64,000 nt of DNA, taken from positions 682,001 through 746,000 of the forward strand of contig JBBELK010000387.1 in the NCBI GenBank assembly GCA_037783545.1, in the 5' to 3' direction. The translations under genes and the position numbers were made by a program. The DNA is from Henricia sp. BOLD:AAB3569. Its lineage: Eukaryota; Echinodermata; Asteroidea; Spinulosida; Echinasteridae. The notes under the pieces are model-generated. The model was not told the DNA's origin and ran no database searches. It saw only the letters and a program-made list of their open reading frames with translations. Shown one piece after another: positions 39,401-51,400 of the stretch. Each line of letters starts with the position of its first letter. Position 1 is the stretch's first letter.

Positions 39401-42400
39401 GGGGCGGTTTTGGGCTGTACAGGGTTAATTATTATTATTATTATTACTTCTTTCTGGTATTCATACCAAGGATTCCTCAATAGTGCTCATTGCACTGTCA
39501 TTCGTAAGCGTGAGGAAACCCATGAAGAATTAGAATTAGAAATGGCCAGAGACACCGGGGAATCCCGTTGCTCTTCACGAAAGAATGCTCTGGGATCTTT
39601 AGAGTGTGTTACCATTACCTAACACACTGGACCAACGGCTTTACATCCCTTCCAGGATGGAGCAAGTGTGGTTGAGTGCCTTGCCCAAGGGCACAGGTAC
39701 CTTAGCCGGATTCGAACCCGGATTCGAACCGGAAACCCCAAGTTTTAATAACTATAGTCATGAATCAAAATTGCTCCTGTTTTGTTTGTGTTAAAACAGA
39801 AAAACCAAGCATCGACACCAACGCGCTTAGCCTCCGCGATATCAAAGTCAAAGCTGGCGAACCGTTCGACATCCAAGTTCCGTTCATCGCCAGCCCAGCA
39901 CCCGAGGCCATTTGGTACAAGGATAATCGCGAGCTGAAACTGTCCAATAACGTCGCAGTCGAAACGACGGACATCACGTGCACGCTGACTAACAAGGCGG
40001 CCGAGAGGGGCGACAGTGGGACCTATAAGGTCACCCTCGAGAACGATTCGGGGACTGATTCGGCCTCCATGAGAGTGATTGTTCTCTGTAAGTGGTCTTG
40101 GAAATTCTCAGTCAAGTCAAACTGCCTTCAAGTCCCAAGTCAAACTGCCTTCGAGTCCCAAGTCAAATCAAACTGCCTTTGGGTCACAAGTTAAGTCAAA
40201 CTGTCTTTGGGTCCCAAGTTAAGTCAAACTGCCTTCGAGTCCCAAGTTAAGTCAAACTGCCTTCGAGTCTCAAGTCCTCACTCACTCACTCACTCACTCG
40301 AGTCTCAAGTCAAGTCAAACTGCCTTCGAGTCCCAAGTCAATTCAAACTGCCTTCGAGTCCCAAGTCAAGTCAAACTGCCTTCGAGTCCCAAGTCAAGTC
40401 AAACTGCCTTCGAGTCCCAAGTCAAGTCAAACTGTCTTTGGGTCCCAAGTCAAGTCAAACTGACTTCGAGTCCCAAGTCAAGTCAAACTGCCTTCGAGTC
40501 CCAAGTCAAGTCAAACTGTCTTTGAGTCCCAAGTCAAGTCAAACTGCCTTCGAGTCCCAAGTCAAGTCAAACTGCCTTCGAGTCCCAAGTCAAGTCAAAC
40601 TGCCTTTGGGTCCGAAGTCAAGTCAAACTGCCTTCGAGTCCCAAGTCAAGCCAAACTGCCTTCGAGTCCCAAGTCAAGCCAAACTGCCTTCGAGTCCCAA
40701 GTCAAGTCAAACTGCCTTCGAGTCCCAAGTCAAGTCAAACTGCCATCGAGTCCCAAGTCAAGTCAAACTGCCCTTCGAGTCCCAAGTCAAGTCAAACTGC
40801 CTTCGAGTCCCAAGTCAAGTCAAACTGCCTTCGAGTCCTAAGTCAAGTCAAGTCAAACTGCCTTCGAGTCCCAAGTCAAGTCAAACTGCCTTCGAGTCCC
40901 AAGTCAAGTCAAACTGCCTTTGGGTCCCAAGTCAAGTCAAACTGCCTTCGAGTCCCAAGTCAAGTCAAACTGCCTTCGAGTCCCAAGTCAAGTCAAACTG
41001 CCTTCGAGTCCCAAGTCAAGTCAAACTGCCTTCGAGTCCTAAGTCAAGTCAAGTCAAACTGCCTTTGAGTCCCAAGTCAAGTCAAACTGTCTTCGAGTCC
41101 CAAGTCAAGTCAAACTGCCTTCGAGTCCCAAGTCAAGTCAAACTGCCTTCGAGTCCCAAGTCAAGTCAAACTGCCTTCGAGTCCTAAAGTCAAGTCAAGT
41201 CAAACTGCCTTTGAGTCCCAAGTCAAGTCAAACTGCCTTCGAGTCCCAAGTCAAGTCAAACTGCCTTCGAGTCCCAAGTCAAGTCAAACTGCCTTCGAGT
41301 CCCAAGTCAAGTCAAACTGCCTTCGAGTCCTAAGTCAAGTCAAGTCAAACTGCCTTTGAGTCCCAAGTCAAGTCAAACTGTCTTCGAGTCCCAAGTCAAG
41401 TCAAACTGCCTTTGGGTCCCAAGTCAAGTCAAACTGCCTTCGAGTCCCAAGTCAAGTCAAACTGCCTTCGAGTCCCAAGTCAAGTCAAACTGCCTTTGGG
41501 TCCGATTCAAGTCAAACTGCCTTCGAGTCCCAAGTCAAGTCAAACTGCCTTCGGGTCCCAAGTCAAGTCAAACTGCCTTCGAGTCCCAAGTCAAGACAAA
41601 CTGCCTTCGAGTCCCAAGTCAAGTCAAACTGCCTTCGAGTCCCAAGTCAAGTCAAACTGCCTTCGAGTCCCAAGTCAAGTCAAACTGTCTTTGGGTCCCA
41701 AGTCAAGTCAAACTGCCTTTGGGTCCGAAGTCAAGTCAAACTGCCTTCGAGTCCCAAGTCAAGTCAAACTGCCTTCGAGTCCCAAGTCAAGTCAAACTGC
41801 CTTCGAGTCCCAAGTCAAGTCAAACTGCCTTCGAGTCCCAAGTCAAGTCAAACTGCCTTCGAGTCCGAAGTCAAGTCAAACTGTCTTTGGGTCCCAAGTC
41901 AAGTCAAACTGCCTTTGAGTCCCAAGTCAAGTCAAACTGCCTTCGAGTCCCAAGTCAAGTCAAACTGCCTTTGGGTCTCAAGTCAAGTCAAACTGCCTTT
42001 GAGTCCCAAGTCAAGTCAAACTGCCTTTGGGTCCCAAGTCAAGTCAAACTGCCTTCGAGTCCCAAGTCAAGTCAAACTGCTTTCGAGTCCCAAGTCAAGT
42101 CAAACTGTCTTTGGGTCCCAAGTCAAGTCAAACTGCCTTCGAGTCCCAAGTTAAGTCAAACTGCCTTCGAGTCCCAAGTCAAGTCAAACTGCCTTCGAGT
42201 CCCAAGTCAAGTCAAACTGCCTTCGAGTCCCAAGTCAAGTCAAACTGCTTTCGAGTCCCAAGTCAAGTCATTTGAGGTTCGAGTCTCAAGTCAAGTCAAG
42301 TCATTTGAGGTTCGAGTCTCAAGTCAAGTCAAGTCATTTGAGGTTCGAATCTCAAGTCAAGTCATTTGAGGTTCGAATCTCAAGTCAAGTCATTTGAGGT

Positions 42401-45400
42401 TCGAATCTCAAGTCAAGTCAAGTGACTTAAGTCCTGAGTCTCGAGTTCAAATCATTACAACACTGAATTTTGTTAATTTTGAAATTTTCAGCCTGCCCCA
42501 CTGCCCCCAAAGCGCCGCTCGAGTACTCCGAATTCAAGAAAGACTCGTTGAAGTTGACGTGGCAACCACCGGAGGACGACGGGAACGGAACAATCAGTGG
42601 TTACGTCGTAGAGCAACGCGACGCAAACCGTGAAAACTGGACTAAGATCACGAACTCCGCGCCCGCCAGCGGCTACACCGCCAAGAATCTGAAGAATCAG
42701 AGCGATTACGTCTTCCGCATTTCTGCCGTCAATCAGTACGGAGTCAGCGAACCGCTCGAGGGACGACAAGTCAAAGCCAAGTTGCCTTTTGGTTCGTTGA
42801 TTTTTTCAAAAATTTTGTTTGAAAAATCTGTTTTTAAGTTTTATGCATGTGACTTTCCTAAGTGATGTTTACAAATTCAAAGTTAGCAAGTTGAAAAAAG
42901 TCGTTTTAGAAGTTCAGCTCTAAAGTGAGTCAAAGGTCTGGGGTTCGAATCCCGACAAGGCCATTACGATCTCTCTCTCATCCCAAGTTTGGTTGTTTCA
43001 TTTCAATGGTGATTAGGCACCATACCAGATATTGTATTCATTAATTTGCCCAGTTGCGCTACCATGCAACGCCGAGAGAATAATTGGGTTCATAGGGAAA
43101 ACGCACGATCAATATAAAACAACTCGATGCACAGCACTGTGATTAAACATGACGCGTTCACTTTTATCCTTCACAAAATCACATTTTTTTGATAATTTAT
43201 TTTCAGACGAGCCAGACTCTCCCAGCGTGCCAACGATCGAAGCCGTCGACCGTAACTCAGCAACCATTTCGTGGGCCCCACCTGATAACGATGGGGGTAG
43301 CCCGGTTACCGGCTACGCCGTGGAATACCGCCAACCCGACAGCAAAAACTGGGAGCCAGCTACGGCATACCCGACGAAAGACAACGCGTACACCATACCG
43401 AACCTTACTGAGGGCAAGGAGTACCAGTTTAGAGTCATTGCGTTGAATGAAGCGGGACCAGGGAAACCCAGTCGGGCATCAGACTCCGTTGTCGCTAAAA
43501 ACCCAATCCGTGAGTGTGACGTTTTGACGTCAAATGGAATTTTTGTTAATTTATTTTATTGAATATATAAGTTTCAGTTGTTCTGAAGAGATAACGTAGG
43601 CCCCAAAAAGGGTTACAAATATTGTGACAACATGCCTTTATAAAAACCGTAACCGGGACGGACACTTGTGTTACATTTTAGGCCGTCCCGGTTACGAGCG
43701 TATATTGGAAATTTGTACACGGGGTTGTCGCACTATTTGTAACCCTTTTTGGGCCTAAGTTATCTCTTCAGAACAACTGAAACTTATTTCTTTTATTTTG
43801 AGACCAGACAAAGGTATTTTCTGGAAAATATGGTCTGTGTTGCCAAAATGCCCCCTTTACCGTGGAAAAACTCGAATAGAAGGTAGATTTTCATTTATGT
43901 TAGACAGAATTCACACATTTGAAACATTTGTGAAGCTTTATACATTAAGGGTGGATTTTTGTATAGTGCACATGTCTACCCTGCAGGGTACTCCTAGCGC
44001 TGTTGCCATTATTATCGCTGCCATCAGGAAATCACCAGAATCATTTCACTTCAACTAGGTGGCTGCCTGGCCAAGGCACACAACCCTATCAGCACTTATA
44101 TTGTGGCATTCCCCCTACAGGGTACTCCTGGCACTGTTGCCATTATTACCACTGCCATCAGGGAATCACTAGAACCATTTCCCTTCAACTAGGTGGCTGC
44201 CTGGCCAAGGCGCACAACCCTATCAGCAGTTAGATTGTGGCATTCCCCCTACAGGGTACTCCTGGCACTGTTGCCATTATTACCACTGCCATCAGGGAAT
44301 CACTAGAACCATTTCGCTTCAACTAGGTGGCTGCCTGGCCAAGGCGCACAACCCTATCAGCAGTTAGATTGTGGCATTCGCCCTACAGGATACTCCTAGC
44401 GCTGTTGCCATTATTACCGCTGCCATCAGGAAATCACCAGAACCATTTCGCTTCAACTAGGTGGCTGCCCGGCCAAGACGCACAACCCTATCGGCAGTTT
44501 TATTGTGGCATTCCCCCTACAGGGTACTCCTGGCACTGTTGCCATTATTACCGCTGCCATCAGGAAATCACCAGAACCATTTCGCTTCAACTAGGTGGCT
44601 GCCCGGCCAAGGCACACAATCCTATCAGCACTTATATTGGAGCATTCCCCCTAACAGCTCCCCAAATATCGCTTGGGTTGACGGGGCAATTGAGATTAAG
44701 TGTCTTGCCCACAGACACAAACATATTGGCACAAGTGGTGCTCGAACCCTTAACCCCTCGATCATGAGCACAGCTATGTACCTACTAGACCATACTGCAT
44801 CTATGTGGCTGAAATTTTTACAAGCCAGTTTATCAACATTATTAAAGTTTTCCAATCATATAATCTGTCTTTAAACTATTTCATTTTCTCCTTTTTGTTT
44901 TTTGTCCGGTAACTTTAATACAGTACCGGCCGATGCCCCTGGACGCCCCACCGTTGATAAAGTGCGCAAGGACAACATCGGCGTCTCTTGGACAAGACCA
45001 GTGTCGGACGGAGGCTCCAAGATTCTTGATTATGTCATAGAGAAGCGGAAAGTTCCAGAAAGTGGACAGAAAACGGACTGGCAAGAGGTTCGTTGGTGTT
45101 TTGCAAACTTGGGTTAAAAAAGCGTGTTCAGATTTTTCCAGAAAATGGATTTTATTCTAACCTAACAATCATATAAAATACCTCACCAAAATACTATCCA
45201 TGGGAAGAAAACGGCAAATTTGCAATCTCCAATTTGGATGTGGAAGCAAAACGGCTGGTGTAATCACTGCACTGCTTTATGGAACGGATAAATTAGTTTA
45301 CAAAACATTGGTGGTTTTTTGACGATATCCTTGAAAATATACGGATTGAGAGCGCGAAATTTTAGAATGGTAATGAGAAAAATATGACATATGATATGGT

Positions 45401-48400
45401 ATCAAAATCTCGACACCCATTGGAAAAATTGGGAGGTCAAAAATGTGATCTGGACACGCTCCTTTAAAGTATAATCTAAGAAGGGCTTTATTTTAGAAAT
45501 TTACTTGGTGTTTCTGATCTTAATCCTTTCATAAGGCTGTCCGTGTACCAGCGACCGAGGATCATGCCACGGTGCCCGATCTTGAAGAAGGCTCTCCATA
45601 CGAGTTTAGAGTCCGAGCCGTGACCGAGGCCGGTCCACCCGGTAAACCAAGCGTGCCGACTCCAGTGGTTACAGCAGAAGATCGACCAGGTGAGGGTGCT
45701 ATCAGAATTTCAAAACAACCGAGCTTTTTGATTGGTGAAATAGGGAGATACAGACTTATTATTGGTTGATTTGAATAGGCCATTTTCGTAATGTATTCAA
45801 ATTCATGGGTGTTTCTTGTGACCATTGCCTAGTGATGAACTAAACTCCTCAAAAAAAGTTCGGAAAGTCAAGTTTGACTGTTGATTTCTCTCTTGTTGCA
45901 AAATAATTTTCCTTGAATTTTATATCATTGGAAAGCCCGTTATTTCTCTTTACGATGATGTGTCATTTGTTATGATTAAGCAATTGGGGGATGTGCAGCA
46001 CAGCTGAATACGGGGGGCGGGTGTAAAGTGAAATGTCACAAAATGCATTGCTATTGTCAAAAAGTGCATTGACACATTCCCATCCTCCAAGCAAAAGGGG
46101 AATGCACTGCATGACAATAGCAGTGAATTTTGTGACATTTCACTTTCCACCCACCCCAGTTCATTTCAAAATACTTTAAATTTGATTTCTATGGCTGGAA
46201 TTCATTTTGCATACATTAGTTGTTCCTAGGTAGGACAAGCCCCGGACTAGCCTTTGTTAATGCCTCGCAGCTGGGTGGGTGTGTCGCGAGCCAGGACGAG
46301 AGTGCTACCATGCGACGAGGGCGGGGGAAGCTGCGACGCCTTTGGCATCCCGGAATAATTATTTATTAATGTATTACAGCCCCTGTTACATTATTTATCC
46401 CTGCGTTGTTGTGCTGCGAGCGTATGTTTGTGTTGGCGCGCGCGCGTTGTATGTGGTGCGCGTGCTTAACAACCTGGTGCGCGTGAACCTGATTGGCTCG
46501 CATTGTTAGCTATTCAACGCAACACGCAAACTGGGTCAGACGATCATTAGCATTTTGCTACCTGTGAGGTAGCAAAAATTCTTGTCCCGTCCACGTCACA
46601 TGGTGCCCTCTCGTTCTGGCGCGCAACACCAGCTGTATTAAAATAAAATTTGCCTTTTTTTTTTTGCAGAGCGACCAGTTCTAGACATCGGCTCACTCAA
46701 GGACATAAAAGTAAAAGGGGGCGAGAAATTTGACCTTAAACTGGCCTACACCGGTATCCCTAAGCCAGAAATCACCTGGGAGCTGAACGGGGAACCAGTG
46801 AAGGAGGACGGCCACGTCATTGTCAAAACGACGACCGAGTTCACGACTCTTATCGTTGAGAGCGCGCAACGTGTTGACGCCGGTCGTTACACGATTACGC
46901 TGAAGAACAGTGCGGGAACGGACAGCGGAAAAGTTAAAGTCATTGTAATTGGTTAGTGATATTTTTGGACTTTTCATATCTTTATAATAAAGATTTTCAT
47001 AGTGTATTGGTCGATAACTTATTTTGGTATATATTGAAAAAGTTCCACACATGGATGAATACAGCATGTCCAAGTATAGAAAGCTTACTTAATTTTGTAA
47101 CTCCAGTGAAAATGTCATCGTTCTCGCTTCATTGGTTTTGAATACACAGGCTAAACAACGTTAGTTTTTCTGTGTTTTTTATTTATCTTCAAATTGAGTT
47201 TTCCTGGCTGTTTCCTGGCTGTTTGGGTAATTCCCAAAAATTAGTGGTCCAAAAGTGTGACATGTTTTTTAAGATTTCCAAGTGTTTTTAGTGATTGAAA
47301 GTGGTTTCCAAGTAAAAAATAATTATTTTTATTTCAACGAATGTCACTTAAATTTAATGTTTGTGTGTAGATATGGCACCAAGGTTAATGCAAACTCATT
47401 CTACAGCCAATTTTCATTGGCGTAGGTAACCCGGGACACCAAACTCCTATCCAATACCATGGAACAAATTATAAGCCTTTATGGTCTTTTGTTTTGAATA
47501 TTTTTAAGGAACCAGAGAACAAAATATTGAAGAAAATGATGCTGCCCCCTATAATCACAGGCCACAGTCCATTACTGAGAATTTGTGATCATGAGTGGTG
47601 ATTTTTGAAGCAGAGTGTCGTACGTAAATGGGACACCAAAAAGGTTGGACCCCTAATTTTGGGAATTTCCCATAAATAAATTATTTATGAAGTTACATGA
47701 TGGTAAAAAAATATGGCCCAAATGGTTTTGGATGTAACAAGGAAACCACACCTCAACTTTATATAATTTTGTTTTACCCTCTTGAAATTCAGACGCTCCC
47801 GCTCCCCCAGAGGGACCCCTTAAGGTTTCCGACATCACCCCGGAATCAGCCACGCTGTCTTGGAAACCGCCAAAACTGGGGCCCGAGGACGTGGAAAATT
47901 ACATCGTTGAGAAAAAAGACGCGGACACTGGCGAGTGGGCCAAAGTCAGCAGTTTCTGCGTCACGCCGACGTTTAAAGTGCGCAACCTGAAGGAAGGGAC
48001 AGAGTACCAGTTTAGGGTCAGTGCCGAGAACCAGTATGGCGCCAGTAAACCATTGGTTAGCGAACCAATCGTGGCCAAGCATCCATTTGGTAAGTTTTAG
48101 CCCACCGTTTGACTCAAATTAAAATAATTTAACAAAATTATCCTCAAAATGATTGAGGCCGAGATATGTAACATTTTATCAGCCACTAACACGTATGAAC
48201 ATCTCTTGCGGCAAGGCTGACTGTACCAGCCCTCGTAGGAGCCACCGAGGTGGGGTGCGCCACTCTGCTTGAAGTGCTCCGGTAGGGCTGTGTGCAAAAT
48301 GCGCAGATGCAGTGGTCAGCCCATCCCACGCAGGCTCAATCAATGCGCCTAGTCACTCCATGCAATGGAAACTAACAACCTGCTGGGGAAACCCAAATAA

Positions 48401-51400
48401 CTGCTGGGGTTAAACCTGCAATGGACTGGCATCCCATCCAGGGGGAGTAGCAATGCTCATAGTCACTCCATGCCATGAAAACTAACAACCTGTTGGGGAA
48501 ACCCAACTAACTGCTGGGGTTAAACCTGCAATGGACTGGCATCCCATCCAGGGGGAGTAGCAATGCTCATAGTCACTCCATGCCATGGAAACTAACAACC
48601 TGGTGGGGTAAACCCAACTAACTGCTGGGGGTAAACCTGCGATGGACTGGCATCCCATCCAGGGGGAGTAGCAATGCTCCTAGTCACTCCATGCCATGGA
48701 AACTAACAACCTGTTGGGGGAACCCAACTAACTGCTCTGGGTAAACTTGTGATGGACTTGCATCCCATCCAGGGGGAGTAGCAATGCTCCTAGTCACTCC
48801 ATGCAATGGAAACTAACGACCTGTTGGGGGAAACCCAACTAACTGCTGGAGGTAAACCTGCGATGGACTGGCATCCCATCCAGGGGGAGTAGCAATGCTC
48901 CTAGTCACTCCATGCCATGGAAACTAACAACCTGTTGGGGAAACCCAACTAACTACTGGGCGTAAACCTGCAATGGACTGGCATCCCATCCAGGGGGAGT
49001 AGCAATGCTCCTAGTCACTCCATGCCATGGAAACTAACAACCTGTTGGGGAAACCCAACTAACTGCTGGGCGTAAACCTGCAATGGACTGGCATCCCATC
49101 CAGGGGGAGTAGCAATGCTCCTAGTCACTCCATGCCATGGAAACTAACAACCTGCTGGGGAAACCCAACTAACTGCTGGGGGTAAACCTGCAATGGACTG
49201 GCATCCCATCCAGGGGGAGTAGCAATGCTCCTAGTCACTCCATGCCATGGAAACTAACAACCTGTTGGGGAAACCCAACTAACTGCTTGGGGTAAACCTG
49301 TAATGGACTGACATCCCATCCAGGGGGAGTAGCAATGCTCCTAGTTACTCCATGCCATGGAAACTAACAACTTGTTGGGGAAACCCAACTAACTGCTTGG
49401 GGTAAACCTGTAATGGACTGGCATCCCATCCAGGGGGAGTAGCAATGCTCATAGTCACTCCATGACTTGGAAACTAACAACCTGTTCGTCAGTCGACAAG
49501 TTAAAATGTCAGCTTTGCCGCTGTCTTCCACGGTTGACGTGTAAACACGTCCATTGTCCACCATTCATTTGTACACACCGTGTTTTGAACTTGAACTTGG
49601 CGGCTGTGGAGGGCCTGTCAGTGTAGCAAATCTGGCTCCGTGGCGGCCGCCTCGGAGTGTTGCAAAGTATGATCTTTTGGTGAGAAGATTCATACAATGA
49701 ATGTAGAAATGACTCTCAAGAGTCAGTATTTGTGGTGCTTGACCTGGGGCCAATTTCACTAACACGAAATTTTGCGATCATCGTTAGAACGATCGCTAAA
49801 TTCAAATCCATCGTTATTGCGATGGCGGTGGATTTTGCATTTCACTAAAGCCGTCATAATAGCGATGAGTATTAATTATAAATACATTTATTGGACGAGG
49901 ACGATCGCTTAGTAACGCGTAAGCAACCAGAAATGGCTTCAGATATATGCCATGGTGCTCGGATGTTGTGGATGTTGAGAGCCACAAATACTTGAACGGT
50001 TGCATCTATTGCGTGGCTCCTAAGAGTTGAAGGGCGGAGATGTGGCTCTAAAATGTCAATAATTCTCATGACACCATTCCGCGTAAACCGATAATATTTG
50101 TGCATCTTTTTGTCACTGTATGAATCCAGAGGATTTGTCCTGTCCCTGAAAATCCTCTCTCTCTGTAATGTTCTTGCATTGTTTATGTACAACTGAAACG
50201 CCATTTCGAGACACACTGAAAATCACCAAACCTTCCAAATACTAATCAAATGGCGCGAAATTGTATGTTAGCGATGTATGTTTCCATTTACGATGACAAA
50301 TTAGTCGTCGCTAAATATTCATCGCTAAAAAACAACTAGCGATGGCCAACGCCATCGCTAAGTTTTTGTGAAATCGCTCTTCGAAATTAATCGCTAAGTT
50401 GCGATGGATTTCGAGTTTAGCGATTGATTTGGACATTAGCGATCATCGCAAAGCGTTAGTGAAATCGGCCCCTGGTCTTAACTTTAGGCCACTAACATTT
50501 GCCTTTTTATAGAATTGGTATTTTTTGCCCCCCAAAAAACCCCGGCGTCAACTGGCTAAACACTAATGTTTGTCTCATGTTGTAGATACGCCCAGTGCCC
50601 CCGAAGCACCTCAGGCCACCAAAACCGACCGAACCGCGATCAACATCGCATGGAAACCGCCGACCAACGACGGGGGAAACCCCATCACGAGCTACATCGT
50701 GGAGAAACGCGAGGCAGGGGCCTCCCAATGGTCTCCAGCTACGAGGGCACCGGTGAAGGACACCAGCTGCGCAGTGCCCAAGCTCGTGGATGGGACGGAG
50801 TACGAGTTCCGCGTGACGGCGCAAAATGCAGCGGGACCGGGCAAGCCCAGCGATGCTAGCGACGGGATATTTGCGGCACCCCCAGCTGGTCAGTTGAAGA
50901 AGAAATTATTTTCATGAGGGCCGTCCAAAGTTTTTAACATTTTCAAGGTTCTACAAAGCGTAGGAAGGGGGAGGGTTGTCGAGGGCTGTGTACGACTTTA
51001 CATGCACTGTAAAATGTTGACATTTCATGGTAGTGACAAAAAAATGTTGAGTAGTATTTTGGGGGAGTCTTGAAAAATATACTCTCTGTAGAACTGTGTA
51101 AATGTTGACAACTTTGGACGGCCCTTTATCATGTGGCATTATCAGTTACTATTAAAGTTGCTCTGTCTGTGTTTGGGTGAAAATTAATTCACACAAGCGA
51201 ACGCATTTAGAAAGCTTACGTGTCTCTGTACACATGTTGTACATACATGTAGTATGTATGTGTACAATGAACACACGTACGCGCACACCCACATATACAT
51301 CATAACCCTGTCGAATAAAAGACAGGGCCTGTCTTTTATTATTTCTTGTTTTTAATCGACTGGCATTAATCCTTGACGAGTTTTTACGTTCTTGGTACCA

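Noticed and set aside
40207-42369. 326- and 337-codon open frames as genes
   Set aside because: Products of the 28-bp array, cycling through three frames. No unique coding sequence.
44327-44874. 146- and 137-codon open frames
   Set aside because: Translation of the tandemly amplified SINE2 segment.
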